Shown: in pieces, positions 12,742-27,791 of the stretch | Numbering within the stretch: the stretch's first letter is position 1 | Layout: every line of letters begins with the position of its first letter | NCBI GenBank assembly: GCA_021397845.1 | Contig: CM038044.1 | Location: 102,484,942-102,548,941, forward strand | Origin: Areca catechu | Taxonomy: Eukaryota; Streptophyta; Magnoliopsida; Arecales; Arecaceae | DNA: 64,000 nt | Reading direction: 5' to 3' | Translations under genes and position numbers: made by a program | Notes under the pieces: model-generated | What the model saw: only the letters and a program-made list of their open reading frames with translations | Database searches by the model: none | Told to the model about the DNA's origin: nothing

Positions 12742-15700
12742 TTAGCACCACTTGCCGGTCTCTTCAGATGTTTGATATCCTTTGGATTCTTTTTCTGATT
12801 TTTCCTCTTCTTTAATTTCTTCATCTTCTTCCACCTCTTCCATTTTTTCATTTTCTTCCTCTTCTTTCACTTGCAAGATAGAATTGCTCTTTACAACAAA
12901 CTCAATATAATCTACCTCCTCATGTTGGTCATTATGAAGGAGAATTCCTAAAGTATCCAACTCTACATCTATGAAAGATTGATGAATTCCTAGTATTTTA
13001 TCCTCTTGAAAGTATTTTGGTAACTGGGCCTCTTTTTTTCGAGCACATAATGAACAACTCGAGACTTAATCTTGCATACAGCCTACTAATTTTTCCTCTC
13101 TCTTTCTTAATGGAAAAGGAGTATAATATACTTGAACAGCTTGTTAAGCTAGCACAAATAGCTCGTTAATATATACTTTTGATATGTATTTAATTTTAAT
13201 AAGCCCATGTTGTTGACCAACTTTTATATCGTTATCATTATCAAACCATTGGAACTTAAATAGAATGACACTATTACCTCCAATATAGATAAATTGATCA
13301 CTTCTTCAAGGATTCCATAGTAGTCACTCTCCATCTCTTCCCATCAGCTACCTTTTATATACACACCAATATTCATTGTGCTCTTATGATATCTATATTC
13401 CTGGGTATAAAATTTAAAACTATTTACATTATAGCCATTATAATATATCATGTATTTTATTAGCCCATAACCTAATGGTTTTAGATTTTTAAGTATGGAT
13501 TTGCTTCCTTGCACTACTTGCATATTATAAAAAGAATAAATTAAAAAATTAAAAATATAAAATAATAATAGATGCTTACCAATTATCAAAATCAATCTAA
13601 AAGTTTTATAAGCATCATGTAAAAATTTCTTGCTCACTTCTTCTCAGGTTGTCCTATATCAACATCTCATCATATTGCCTAAATAAGCATAAGAAAACTA
13701 TACTGTAATAAGTGATTGAAGAGTTGAGATTGTGATGGATACTTACTCAATATATGGGTTGATCTTCTTGCAGTTTAGCAAAATATATATCTCCGTTTGT
13801 CAAAATTCAGTATCAGTTAAAATATGGTAAATCTCATATCCAAATTTATGAGCAGGATAGGCAAATATTGAGATCTCTCACTCTAATCTCTTACCACCAC
13901 CATCATCATTTTAATTAACTAGAGTTAGCTTTATTTGCACACTAGGATTAAAATGGTGTTGGCTTAAATTTATTATTTCTTCTATTATGTAAGCCTTTCA
14001 TAATAAAACCTTCAACTCTGGTCTTGTTTTTCATATTTTTCTTAAGATTATATATGTATCATTTAAAAGAATACAACCACCTGTATTGCACTGGTTCCCC
14101 CACTTTAGTTTCATATGCCAGATGAATCACGAGGTGCTCTATAAAGTCAAAGAAACTAGGAGGGAATATCTTTTTTAACTTGCAAATGGTTTTTGCACTA
14201 TTAGCCTCAAGATTGAGATGTGGTTGGTGGATATTTTGATAGCACAAATGTCTTTGAAAGAAAGACTAAGCTTGGTCAATAAACTTCATATAGAGTTGGG
14301 AAGGAAATCAAGCTAAGCTAATAGTAGTAATCATTGCATGAAGACATGAAAGTCATGGCTTTTTAGCTCATAAAACCTGTAATCTTTAATATTAACGCAC
14401 CAAGCTAGATTACTTGCATAACCATCAAAAATTTAAGATTTTTACACCATTTACATAGATCCTTCAATTGCTCCCTCGTTAAGGCATAGATACTTTCAAC
14501 TTCAGAAATTTTCTAGGTGACACTTCAACTAGCTCCAATAGAGGATGCTTGTATATATTATTCATATCCATTCAAGCCTTGGATTTGTCCTTCATCTTGT
14601 CCTTGATATCTATAATAGTATAGAAAATATTATCGAATACATTCTTCTTAATGTCCACGATGTCAAGGTTATGATGGATTAAATTGATGGACCAGTATAG
14701 CAACTCCCAGAAGATGCTGTGCTTCATCCAATTATGATATCTATTGAACACCTAAGGTTTCGAATTATCAAATAGTATGTCAAATTGGACTTCGTCCACT
14801 TGAGATATTATCTAAAACACTTCCATACCACTAAAGCATGGGGGTGTATGGTCCTTCTCTATCTTATTCCTCCTAAAAATATCTCGCTGCTTTAAAAAGG
14901 GATGATACTCGGGAAGAAATTAACAATGACAATCGAACCAATAAGGCTTACAACCATACTCAAGCTAAAATAATTTTATGTTCTCCATAAAATATGGAAT
15001 GCTAACTCCCAAGAGTGCTCCATCCTGATAGTATCCTACAAGCAGGAAAATCACTAATGATCCACATCAATATAACTTTCATTATAAAATTTTGATTTTT
15101 CGATGCATTAAAAGTATATATAAAATCGGATCATAAAAGTTTTAGCTCATCAACAAGAGACCTTAGATATACATCAATATTTCTATTAGGATATCATGGT
15201 CTAGGAATGACTAATGTAAGAAAGATGTTATATTTTTTCATGTACATTCCAGGTGATAGATTAATAGAGTAATAAAGACTAGCCAATATAAATAAGGGAT
15301 CCCTAAATGACATGAACAGTGTAAACCCATCTATTGATAGACCCAGTTCAATATTATGTGATTCTTGAGCAAATAAAGAATTGCAAGTATCAAAGTTCTT
15401 CCATGCCTCACTATCCAATGGATGATTCATCATATTAGTGTACTTGAAAATCCTTTCTTTATACCATCTCATCTGTTTAGCAGTACTCTTGGATAAGTAG
15501 AGCTTTCAAGCCTAGGAGTGAGAGAAAGGTATTAAAGAATCTTATATGGTATATTCTTCTGATTTCTATCCTCTTGTCTCGACTTAAATTGGCTTTTATT
15601 GCATACATCATATGAACACTTCAATTAGTCCTTGTAGAAAAGTATACAATCATTGTGGCATGTATCTATCTTCTCGTATCCCATGCATGACCCTTTCATC

Positions 15701-16282
15701 ATTTTTTTAAAGCATGGAATCTTTCAACAAGCTTCATATCCTTTTATAGCATCTTCTTTATCATTGCTACCATCCTATCATAATAATTGACTGTCATATT
15801 AAACTCGACCTTCAAGTTTAATAACTCTGAAATAATTGATAGTATAGTATGTGTTTCACATCCCTACCATAGTGGTTCATCAGTATCTTTTAGTATACGA
15901 TAGAAATTCTTACTATCAGCTTCTAGATCATCCGCCATGTCTTAATCAAATTCAAAAACAGTCACATCTATAACCATGTCTACCATTCTATTTGAGTTCC
16001 TATTCTATTGACTTCTAACCCTTATAGTTATCTTCCACATATCTTTGTGCAAGTACCAATGTTTGTAGTTTGGTATAAATCTACTCTTATATAAATGGAT
16101 AATTATTATATCCCTATCAAGCATTTCTCTATTAACACTCTCTTACAAGGACAATAAGCCTGTCCTTGAATAAAGAGTGCTGCATTCCTAAAAGCATAAT
16201 CATAAAAGTACTTGACACCCTCCTTATATTCGGTAGAAATCATCCCACTGACTACTCGATAGTCCATCCAACTATGATCCAT
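12742..16282 (-). pseudogene. Fossil TNP2-type CACTA transposase
   Basis: The ATG at 16282-16280 starts a run MDHSWMDYRVVS followed by EYKEGVKYF, which is the transposase-associated domain at the N terminus of plant TNP2 proteins. Further along come WYKE..FKY, HPLDSEAWKNFD and LGLSIDGFTLF (about 15472-15280), the TNP2 core, then DGYASNLAWCV and KSHDFHVFMQ (about 14440-14330). Near 13590-13350 a YNVNSFKFYTQ-type segment, then YYGILEE and GGNSVILFKFQWFD (about 13330-13240), mark the DUF4216 region. The C-terminal part at 12960-12742 is Glu-rich. Many stops and frameshifts interrupt it. In life the protein cuts and rejoins CACTA ends in the nucleus; this copy cannot. Confidence 0.85.
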
Positions 16283-16392
16283 GGCACACTATTTAAGGAT
16301 TCAACATATACAAATATAAGGTAAAATGCTTACCAATTATTTTATTATTTAAAATGGCAAGACAAGTATTTAAAATGTTTCAAGGTAATACA

Positions 16393-17207
16393 AGAAATAA
16401 AATGATACCAAAAGGTCATGGTGATTCTAAGTTCGCATCCTATCACTAAAGGTAAAACATAGAAAAATAAGAGTTGCCAGAGGTGATATTATGGATGCAA
16501 AATATAAGAGCTTGGATGCCTAAGTAGAGGCCATCGCTAAAATATGCTCGGACTTAAAAGTGAAATCCAAGTAACGAGAGGTAGGGCTTTGAAGAAAAGT
16601 ACTCGAGCAAGAGTAGAATCTTCATGATGAGGAGCATAGGAATACTTCATTGGAGATGAAGCACAGGAAGTCAGAGGTCCAAAAATTTATTATAAGTGAG
16701 AAGCACTATTCATTAGCCTCTTCATACGTTTGGTATCCTTCGAATTCTTCAACCGATTCTTCTTTTTCATCGTCTTCTTTCTCTTCTTCAAATCTATCCA
16801 AGAAGGGAAAGAAGGGCAAGAAGAGGAAGAGGATGAACAAGTAGAAGAAGAGGAAGAATTTGAAAGGCACCAAATATTTAAAGAGGCTGTTGAGTAGTAC
16901 TTCTTACTTACGATGAATTTCTTAACCTCTAACTCTATGTGCTTCACCTCCAGCAAAACATACCTATGCCTCTCCTCATGAAGATTCTGCTCTTACTCAG
17001 AAACTCTTCTTAGAAGCCCCACCTCTCTTTTCTTGGACTTCACTTTTAAGTCCAAGCATCTCTCAATAATAGCCTCAACCTAAGCATCCAAGCTTTTATA
17101 TCTTGCATCCAAAACGTCACCTCCGATTGCTCTCATTTTTCTAAGTTTTATTATTAATGATGGGATGCGAACTCAGAATCATCACAACAACCTTCTAGTA
17201 TCATTTC
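16393..17207. repeat. Large imperfect palindrome, arms about 400 bp
   Basis: The plus strand from 16393 to about 16797 matches the reverse complement of about 16803-17207. Shared runs include gattctaagttcgcatcc / gattctgagttcgcatcc, agcttggatgc, ggacttaaaagtgaa and ggtgaagcaca-type text. The arms almost touch at about 16800. The similarity explains why both strands show a Lys/Ser-rich ORF of the same composition here. Each arm looks like a coiled-coil coding remnant (LDLKVKS..REVGLLRR). Confidence 0.8.
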
Positions 17208-17229
17208 ATACATCCTATCACCAACTAAT

Positions 17230-19005
17230 AGGTAAAGTTAGGTCCTATCTCATTTAGAAATTGTGTTAATTTCATAGATCAATTACAGTAATTAGACAAT
17301 ATGCAACAAAGGTCTAAAAGAAATTTTAGCAGCTTTCCTCTTAGTTCTCCCTACATGGTTGAAGATGTATGAGGAGAACTAAACAAAAATATTGTTTGAA
17401 GTTTTACTTGAACCCTTAACATATCGTTTGATTGCTGTAATTTTCTATAGAATTAATTATAATTTTCAAACTATCCAAACTAGATAATCAATTGACCAAT
17501 ATATAAAATTCTCCCACCATACAAGAATGCTTACATTAATAAAAAAATGGGTCTATGATTTTATGCAATATAAATTTTATTAAAAAAAAATATCTAATTA
17601 ATTTGTTGAATTAACATATAATTATAAAACAAAAATTTATCAATAACAATGGTTCGTATACATTAAAACATAATAATATAAAGGATGGCGACTAAATAAT
17701 AATCCTAAGAGGTCAAGAAATGACTCAAAACTCTGTCTTGACAGCAATGGCAGCACCCCCCGTACGACTCTAGAATGCTTCCCGGATGCCCTGAAATGTG
17801 TGATAGTGCAACTAGGAGGGTTGAGGTCGGCCAAGAAAGAAGACATCTATCTCCATCTTGGAGCTCGCTTAATGCAGAGCACAAGCACAGATCTCCTTTA
17901 CACAAGGTTAGTGCGATGAGAGGCATGCCTCCTACACACAAGCAGATGGAGTAGAAAAGCCAATAGATGAAGAATAATGTTAAAGAAGCTGACTATCCCC
18001 TATATATTCTGAGGATAGTGCCATCAACTATCACAGTGATACCATTGGGACTTATTCACCAAAGGCCAGATCCTACTCGAGAAGGAGCAAGATGATGAGA
18101 CATATAGCCGTGACCTCCTCTCCAACTCCATTCAACCAGTGATAGTCACAGCTATGCAGCTGGAGCATCGACCATTTTCAATACCTCATATTCCAATATA
18201 AGCATCCATCATCATGTATTGGTACCAAAGTAGCTTAGGACCCCAACTTGTGCTCTACATGATGAGACCCGGGTCTCATGCATATAGGACATGCATCCGT
18301 GCACACCTAATTAATTAATCAATCAAATAAAAAATTAATTAATAAATAACTAATTAATTAAATAAATGACTAATTAATTAAATAATATCTTATTATATTT
18401 AATTAATATAATTAATTAATTAGCTAATAGTGTTTAATTAATATATTTAAATAAAAAAGATTTTTAGCAATGGCTCTACTATCATGGTCTCCACTATTGC
18501 AAATACTCACAAAATAATAATAACGGGCCCCACAGATGGAAGATTCAACATACACGAACTCAGAGATGGGAACACGTGGTGGTATAGAAATGGTGGTATG
18601 AGAATAAGATGGTGGCGATGGGGCCATGGAAATGGTGGGGCCGCGGTCGAGGATGGCAGCGACGGCAGGGCGTAGCGAAGGGGCTACAAGGACTATGGGG
18701 ATGCGGGGACGAGGCCGTGGTAGGGGTGTAGTGACAAGGCCACGAGAATAGTGCTGCAGGACCAAGGTCGTGGGATGGTAGCATGCGAGCACGAGAATGC
18801 AGTTCCGGTGGCTAATAGAGGGAGAGAAAGGAAAGCGGTAGCGCAAGGAGGGCAAATAGCTACGAGGAGTCTAGATCCAAGTGGGGAGAGAATGGGGCCT
18901 TGGGAGCGGGTAGCCGACGTGGGGAAGGGGCAGCTCGGCATAGGGAGCACGATACAGGGAGGAGAGAAACGATGATGGGGAGGTGGCAGTTTTGGAGAAT
19001 TGCCA
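17230..19005. other. CACTA-1 interior with a GC-rich island
   Basis: 17230-18420 shows no recognisable gene; 18300-18430 is an attaa-rich run. From about 18480 to 19005 the base composition becomes GC-rich and Gly/Arg/Pro-coding in several frames, unlike the AT-rich rest of the element. No known domain is visible. It could be a captured gene fragment or simply a GC-rich promoter-like segment. Confidence 0.35.
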
Positions 19006-19009
19006 ATCA

Positions 19010-19558
19010 CGAGCCCGGGGGGTTATTGCGATACTTTTAGCGATGGGAGTTATAGCCATCGCTAAAAGTCATCTGTATAATCTTGAACATTATGTCATTA
19101 TTAGCGATGGTGAGTTACCATCACTAATAACTTCTCATCCATCACTAATATATTTTTCCAACCTAAAAAGAAAATTTAAATTTAAAATTATTAGCAACGA
19201 CCATAAAATGAAATTTTAAAAATTATTAGCGATGGCAATGCACTGTCACTAATAATATATTTGTTATCACTAATATATTTTTAAACAAAAAAAATAAAAA
19301 ATTAAAAAATATTAATAACGGTAAATTACCGTCACTAATAATAAAAATTTCTATTGCTAATATATTTTTAAAATTTAGAAAAATTAAATTTAAATATTAT
19401 TAATTAGTAATGGATTTTGCCGTCGCTAATTAATATTCAGCTTGCAATTGTTAATAATATTAGCAATGACAAATTCTCCTGTCTTAATTTGTTGTCACTA
19501 AAAATTATTATTAATGATAGTAAGTTAGTCATTGCCAATAACCTAATTTCTTATGGTG
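19010..19558. repeat. Right subterminal repeats of CACTA-1
   Basis: Runs such as ttagcgatgggagttatagc, atcgctaaaag, gcgatggtgagttaccatc and ccatcactaat recur in both directions up to the terminal ttcttatggtg. They mirror the motifs at 10200-10560 and mark the other end of the same transposon. Confidence 0.75.
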
Positions 19559-19561
19559 TTA

Positions 19562-21597
<2,036 letters not shown>

Positions 21598-23529
21598 AGC
21601 CAATCGCATTAGATGATCTAATATGACTTTTCTATTTTATTTGCCTATTCATATATATGCTATTGGTTATTTATTAATAATATGAGATATTGTATTTTAT
21701 CATTTGTTATAACTCTAAGATTATGGTGAATCCTATAAATTGGGATAAAGATTTTAGGGCCATAATGAGATCATGCTAGTGAGATCTAAAATCTTGATAG
21801 TTCAAATCCAAAACTTTCAGTTATAGGATTATTGAGTTAGGGATCAATGATTCTGATAAGACTTGCACATCCTATATTGCTTAAAGGAGAGAGTAATTGA
21901 TCTCACAATCATTTTGTGTGATGACACTAATACAAGGATATAGGTGTTCATTAAAGAATGAGCTTATTAAATTGATCTACAAAAAAAATATATGATAAAG
22001 TCTTACAAGCATATTAAAAAATAGTTCTCTAATGAGAATGGTATAAGTAATCTTTAGACTTGAGATTACTATAGTATCTTGTGATATGGATCTATGTCAT
22101 GGTTCATATCCTAGCATAACTCTCTAAGATATGTATAAGATATTCTGGACATGATGAAGTATACAAGAGGAGAGAACATCTTATATAATCTCATAAAATG
22201 GTAACAAGAAATCGGTTACTTCTTGTAAGAGGAGAGAACATCTTATATGATCTCATAAAATTATGACTCGGGAAGTCTTTGGCTAAAGTAGGATGAAAAT
22301 TAGAATGAGTTTTTAATATTTCATCAACTAGATCATCATCATTAGATTGATATATAGATGGATAAGTATTTGGGTTTGACATGATTATATACATATGGCT
22401 TATTTAGAATGTTGTGTGATTGAAGTATTGAATTACGTAGTAACTTTCTATAGAAAGATATTTTGGTTATTTTCTTGAAATTTCATATCTTCTAAATAGT
22501 TATGATATGTTATTAGACATCAATTTTGACTTGTAGGTTCTTATAAATTAAATAATTTAATTTAAGAATTAATTAAAAGATATTTTAATTGATGCATTTG
22601 GGTTTAACATGTTATGAGTCTAATTAATTAGAAGAGTTCTAATTCAATTAGGTGAACATAAGCCTGAACCTACTGCTGGTTAGATATGGAATCCAATGGA
22701 CCACATACTTATGTAATTATATCAAAGACTTAAGTTATGATTTTATAAAAAAAAATTAAAGAATTATAAATAGGCATGCTAGCACATATCCTAATCCTAA
22801 TAGAACTTCCTAACGAAAAAAGTTTTGAACAAATCTTAACCATCTCAAGAGACCCTAACTATCCCAACTCTCTCATGCCAAGAGAGAGTTCATGTAAATA
22901 AGGAGGGTAGGACTTTTTCAAGAAAGGATTCATACCTAAAGGCTCGTACTAGAAAAAGCTTTGGTGCCCCAGGAGTCTCCATGCACTTAGATACTTGACA
23001 CCATATAGTTTGACTGGCCAAAGAGTTGATGCCTAATGAAACTTTAATGTGAAAGAGTTCATGTTACAAGAGGCTTCGTAGGAAACCTGGTCCAAGTCTC
23101 TCACGCCAAGAATGGTTCATGGTAAAGAAAGAAGGAAAAGAGAGGGGAGGCACTGATTTTCTTATGAAGGGCAACAAAAGAGTTGAGGAAAAGGTCTTTG
23201 ATCGGTTCCTATGTAGACTGATATTAGAGGGCATTTACTTGGATGCTTTATGGAAACCAATTAAGCATCCAAGATCTTTTTGAAGGTATATATATATATA
23301 TATATATTCTTCTCTCTAATTTGATTGTTTTCTGTGTTTGATTATAATCATCAAGGTGATTTTGGATTTTGGGGTTCAGATATCTTATGTTTTTAATTGT
23401 TGGTTGCATGAAAAAATTTTAAAACTTATCTTTTGCTGCGCATCCAAATCCCTGCATCTCCATCATCAAATCATTCATCCATTATCAGTATGTGTGCACT
23501 AAAATACATCCATGCATTCATCTAAAATT
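21598..23529 (+). repeat. LTR-like non-coding repeat, family 3
   Basis: This has the same texture as the family 1 LTRs (gcatgccaagagagag blocks, no gene, a tgctgcgcatcc end) but only weak sequence match to them. A possible 5-bp duplication TAGTA lies at the two edges (just before 21598 and at 23529-23533), but the element would then not start with TG, so the boundaries are tentative. A short (TA)n sits at about 23287-23307. Confidence 0.4.
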
Positions 23530-23534
23530 AGTAG

Positions 23535-24382
23535 TGTTGGCGTAGAATCCTTTTCCTGACCGGACGAAGCTACTGGTTCACAGGTCCGCTCCCTGGTTTA
23601 CCTGCAAAACAGATCCCTGGCCAGATGTTTTCCGGTGGAGGACACTTCGATGCCTAAGTCAGAGACGGATTCCAGCAACAAAATGGAGAAGATTTTGAGG
23701 AGGGTGGATGGCGAAGAAAGAACTCTGAGATTTTTTAGGGTTTTGTTATGCCTTACCTGGAATGTCCCCTCTTACCAGTATTTATATTAGTTGGTATGGC
23801 CTGCGATTCCATCCTCTTTCCTGTGGTTATAATGGAGGGAGTTAATGGATTCCCCTCTATCCATAACCGTGGATGGTTATTTAACGGTTCCAGTCAGACT
23901 GGAGACATTACAGTTGGAGTTAGTGACCACGTGGCCACTTTGATATAGTTCTATTCTGAAGGTAATAGTCGATCGTAACTGTTATTTCCCACATTCGTGT
24001 AGGCTTGAGGTTGGTTAGAGATCTGCCTTTAGGCTTCCTTTTTAGGAGTATTCATGGTTGGATCGGAGGGGTGCTTTCATCCCGAGGTATCTTTGAAATG
24101 GCATTTGTGGCTGAAGTCAAAGATCATGCCTTCAGCAAAGGCCGAAGACCATGTCTTCGGCAGGGGCACCGAAGGTTGTGCCTCTGGCTGAGGCTGAGGG
24201 CTATGTCTTCGGTAGAGGCTAAATGCTAACTCTTCGACTGAGATCGAAGGTTGTGTCTTCGTCTTGTCCGTTAACCATTCAACTTCTTTTGGGCGCTTTG
24301 GTTCGACATAACTGGTTTAGTAGGGAGTGTTCGGGCAATCGAACCGGTGGCTAATCTATACTTGAACCGACATATCCTAATG
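23535..24382 (-). repeat. Tat-1 3' LTR
   Basis: It matches 41054-41901 along the full 848 bp with visible scattered differences. In the sense (minus) direction it begins cattaggatatg and ends gccaaca. A TATA-like TATAAATAC (minus) sits at 23778-23786. Confidence 0.92.
23778..23786 (-). promoter_or_regulatory. TATA-like box in Tat-1 3' LTR
   Basis: The minus-strand TATAAATAC is conserved in the 5' LTR at 41298-41306, which is the copy expected to drive the element's own transcript. Confidence 0.5.
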
Positions 24383-24399
24383 TTACCCCCCACTCTCAA
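24383..24399 (-). other. Tat-1 polypurine tract
   Basis: Minus-strand GAGAGTGGGGGGTAA lies just upstream of the 3' LTR, the expected place for second-strand priming. Tat-2 has a similar tract at 56588-56603. Confidence 0.7.
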
Positions 24400-24975
24400 T
24401 TTTTGAAGCGATGATCTGCCTCGAAGAGTGAGAGTATCAATGAATTATCATTTTTCCTTGGGGAGTGGTGTGGCAAATGATTGCAAAATCTTTGATCGGA
24501 CCGTTTGCCATAACTGCTAATTGATTCGAGGATCAGGTGATGGACAGCTATTGTCCCCTGATTGGGCTATGGAAAACGAACGGGTGGACCAGGGGCCGCC
24601 TCTCCTTTTTCTATTTTATGATGGTTCAGTCGATCTTTTCATTAGGATTTGGATGGAGGTTGTGGCCTCTTTCTGTCCCTTGGAAAGGGCACGTGCTCCA
24701 TCTTCGTCGTTGATTGGTGTTGCACGGTTTATGACCTTTAGTCCATTCCACGTCAAATCTCTCGAGTGTCCGTGGCAGGCTTGAAGAGATGGTTCCTCTT
24801 ATCGAGGCATGTCTTGGAGTCTCCTTGTTTTTTTATGAGGGGAAAAGAGGACTGGCTGAGGAAGCTTCTTCATCCTTGCCTACTTTCAACTTTGGTCTAG
24901 CTTTCCCTGCTTCTGGCTTTTGGTCCCCTTCGTAGGTAGGACCTTTCTCTTGTTTCTTTGTTCCTTTTTCCTATC

Positions 24976-27073
24976 ATGGCTGAGGCCGTAGGAACTCAAG
25001 AGGGAAAGACCGGGCCATCCAGGACTAGTGATGTAGTGAGTTCGGAGTTAGTCTCTAGCTCCATTTCATCGGGGAAAATAGCCTACCTTCAGAAGCGTTA
25101 CCATGTTCCTGAAGGGTTTCCTCTAATACTTCCCATGTCTGAAGAGAGGGTGCACAAACCTCCCGTCGGGTGTCTTGCTGTATCGAAGATCATCTGAAGG
25201 CTGGTCTTCGATTCCCGCTACACCCATTCTTCATCAAAGTCTTCCATATGTATCAAATTGTGCCCACGTAGTTGACTCCGAATAGCATTCGGAATATCTG
25301 TGGGTTCTTGGTCCGATGCCATATAGCCAATGTGAGGCTCGGGACCAATTTTTTTATCGCTCTTTTTATCCTCAAGAGGGATTTCCATGGGCACGGATGG
25401 TGGGTTATCGATCCTCGGCCTAGTCAAAAGATTATAAGGGATATGCCCAGCACCATCCATGGGTGGAAGCCTAATTTTATTTTTGTTTTTTCTACCAAAC
25501 CGTGGGGTTTCAGTAGTGTGTAGAGGGAGCCACACTTGAATGCCAACACTGGAAAGAAGGTTTTGGCGGCCGATCAGTCAGATTATCCCTTACTGTCCGG
25601 TTCGGAGGCCATTCCCATCCGCGAACTGTTGGAGGAGAGGAATCTCCATCTCGCAGGGATTAGCGAGTTCCCTGCATTAGGTATAAGTGGTAGAGTTTTT
25701 CGACTCTCATCTTTTAATTCCTTCATGGTCCAATTGATTCTGAAAGATGTTTTTGTTTGCAGGCAGTGAGATGAGGCCTGACTTGGGCTGGCTTTGTCAG
25801 TCTTCTAAGAGGAAAATAGCCCAAGCTCCTCCTTCGGGATCAGAAATCCAGAAGAAGGTCTGGAGGGATGACCCTAGCAAGAGCAGAAGTGCTTCGTCTT
25901 CCAGAGGAACGTCTGGAGGGGACGGGGCACCGACGATGGAGGTTTCAGAAGGACCTCCGTCAGACAAGTTTCTGCCGGTAGTCAATTCTCCAGTTCATAC
26001 TAGGGAGAGCCCGTCTCCGGCAGTTGATGCCCCATCACATTGCCCCCCTACGGTTGATAAGGGCAAGGCACCACAAGTTGAGGAGGAGTCTGTTTGGGAG
26101 GCTCCTCCAAGTGGAAGTTATCCAGTATACCTTTCGGAGCTTTCCACTACAGGGGATCTTTCAGTCCCTACCGTTGCTAGGCGAGCTTTGAAAGGTGTCT
26201 TGCTGCCCCATGATTTGGCAGTCATCTGGGGTCGGACCTTGCCAAGGTGTCCGATTCTGCCTCTTCTTCTTTGCTGCGATAGGGTTCTCATCATTCCTCC
26301 CATGTTCGGTGGGTCATTTAGTTTGTAATTGATCTCATGCCTTGTTTTATGGGCGCAGTTGCTCTACGACATCACCTTTCTGGAAGAGGGCCTGGGGAGC
26401 ATTGATAACCTTATTCATGGCCTGAAGGAGGAGCTTCAAGTAGCCAAAATCGAGAGAGAGGTGGTCGAAGAGTTGAAGCTATCCATGGAGAATCAGCTCA
26501 CTCACATGGACACTAAGGTTCAGGGCCTGAGGGGCAAACTGAAGAATGCCCACTTGAAGATCTCAAAGCAGGAGGCAAAGCTGAAGAGGAATAAGAAGCA
26601 GATTGACTCATTGGAGCTTTCTGCTAAGGAAAACCAGGAGAAGGCTGAAGACCTAGCTAGGGTGGCTGAGGAGGCAACCAAGAGGGCCGAAGAGGCATCT
26701 TCGAGGGCCGAAGAGGCAACCCTGAAGGCCTAAACGGCTAGGAGAGTTCGAAGCCATGAGAGAGCAGGTAGCTAAAGCTGTTAAAGACTTCATAAAGTCT
26801 TCACAATTCAAGATGGAAGTAAATGAAGCAAGCCTATTTAGTTATCAATTCGGCTTCAATGATAGACTTGCCAAAGTCAGTGAGGTCTTCCTCGATCTTG
26901 ATCTTTCCAGTGTCCCTGCGTTTGATATCGAGGAGGAAAGAGAGGAAGAGATTGGGGCCCCTGAAGAGGTCGAAGAGATGCCAAGCCAAAGTGAAGAAGT
27001 CTCAGTCATAACCGAGGAGTTGGCTGTGGCTGGTATGGTAGTTTCGTCTAGGCTGAAGAGGGGTCCAGGCTGA
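24976..27073 (+). pseudogene. Tat-1 antisense ORF 1 (spliced, coiled-coil)
   Basis: Proposed start is ATG 24976. Exon 1 runs to about 25680 and encodes a segment with KAGLRFPLHPFF, LTPNSI, and KPWGFSSVWREP. This matches the Tat-2 antisense ORF (KAGLRFPLHNIF, LTPNSI, KPWGFEPVWREP). A GTATAAG donor follows at 25681, with a TTTGCAG acceptor near 25762-25766. Exon 2 (EMRPDL, then a Lys/Arg-rich and Ser/Pro-rich stretch) ends near 26308. A cgcag acceptor at 26358 opens exon 3 with LLYDITFLEEGLG, followed by about 110 residues of heptad-rich coiled coil. A stop at 26731-26733 and a frameshift separate this from a final acidic segment ending at 27073. Exon 1 also has an internal stop at 25195-25197. 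Function is unknown; such ORFs are a known feature of Tat elements. Confidence 0.7.
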
Positions 27074-27640
27074 GGGTTCTCCGGCCTTGGCCCAAGTCGA
27101 GGAAGTCCTCTCGGCCCAGATTGATGAGATACTCCATTCTGCCAATGTTGGATCTCTCTCGGCCGATCTGTAGGGACTTTTCAAGCTTCGAGCTTTGTCC
27201 TTCTTCATTTTCTTTCTTTGGCTTGTAGTCAATGAACTTTCCTGGATTAATGAACATTTCTTCTTTCTCCCTTTTTGTGGATGCTATGGGACCCCTCCAA
27301 GTGTGGAATTTTTGAACTTGGTTTAGGTAGGGTCGTTGATTCTAGCAACAGACTAAATCATGCAGCCCTTCATCGAGTCGATTTTTCTAAACATAGGCTC
27401 CTCTTTTGGACCTTAAAACATGTAGGGAAGTCCCTGCATAAGGGGAACATCTGGCTTACCGGGGTTTGGCGACCGTTGTACTGTTGCCTGTTGCCTGGAG
27501 AGATGATGGCGATCAGAGCCATAATGACCGTGCTTGGAAAGGGGATCATCATGGCTGTAGCCTTTTAGTGGTCCCTCCCAACACACAAGTTAGGGTACTG
27601 ATTTATTAGAGCAAGCGCGTGTGGCATGCCTGGGAGCCTG

Positions 27641-27650
27641 CTATAAATGA
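27641..27650 (+). promoter_or_regulatory. TATA-like box before antisense ORF 2
   Basis: ctataaatga lies 142 bp before the ATG at 27792, on the ORF's own strand. Comparable boxes precede antisense ORF 3 and the Tat-2 antisense ORF. Confidence 0.45.
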
Positions 27651-27791
27651 GGACATTTGACCTGAGCCTCGCCAGTCTCGATATAAGAAAAAGAGTCTCC
27701 TTGGATCGACTACCATTCACTCCTGGCAACGCCACTCCCAACACCATTCCCGTCTTCTCATCCTCGTGCCGTTCGGAGAGCTTGCCGCAGC

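Larger units (their letters stand above)
10191..19558 (-). mobile_element. CACTA (En/Spm) DNA transposon, decayed, 9.37 kb
   Basis: The left end reads tgCTACAACAAAATAG, and the reverse complement of the right end begins CACCATAAGAAATTAG. Both are degenerate forms of the CACTACAAGAAA-type CACTA terminus. A 3-bp duplication, tta, flanks both sides (10188-10190 and 19559-19561), as expected for CACTA. Subterminal repeats and a fossil TNP2 gene on the minus strand confirm the class. The adjacent unit 1 repeat contains the matching unoccupied site. The transposase is full of stops, so the element is not autonomous. Confidence 0.9.

Noticed and set aside
18424..19219. Several overlapping 60-143 residue ORFs
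   Set aside because: Low-complexity translations of a GC-rich island in many frames, with no domain or start context.
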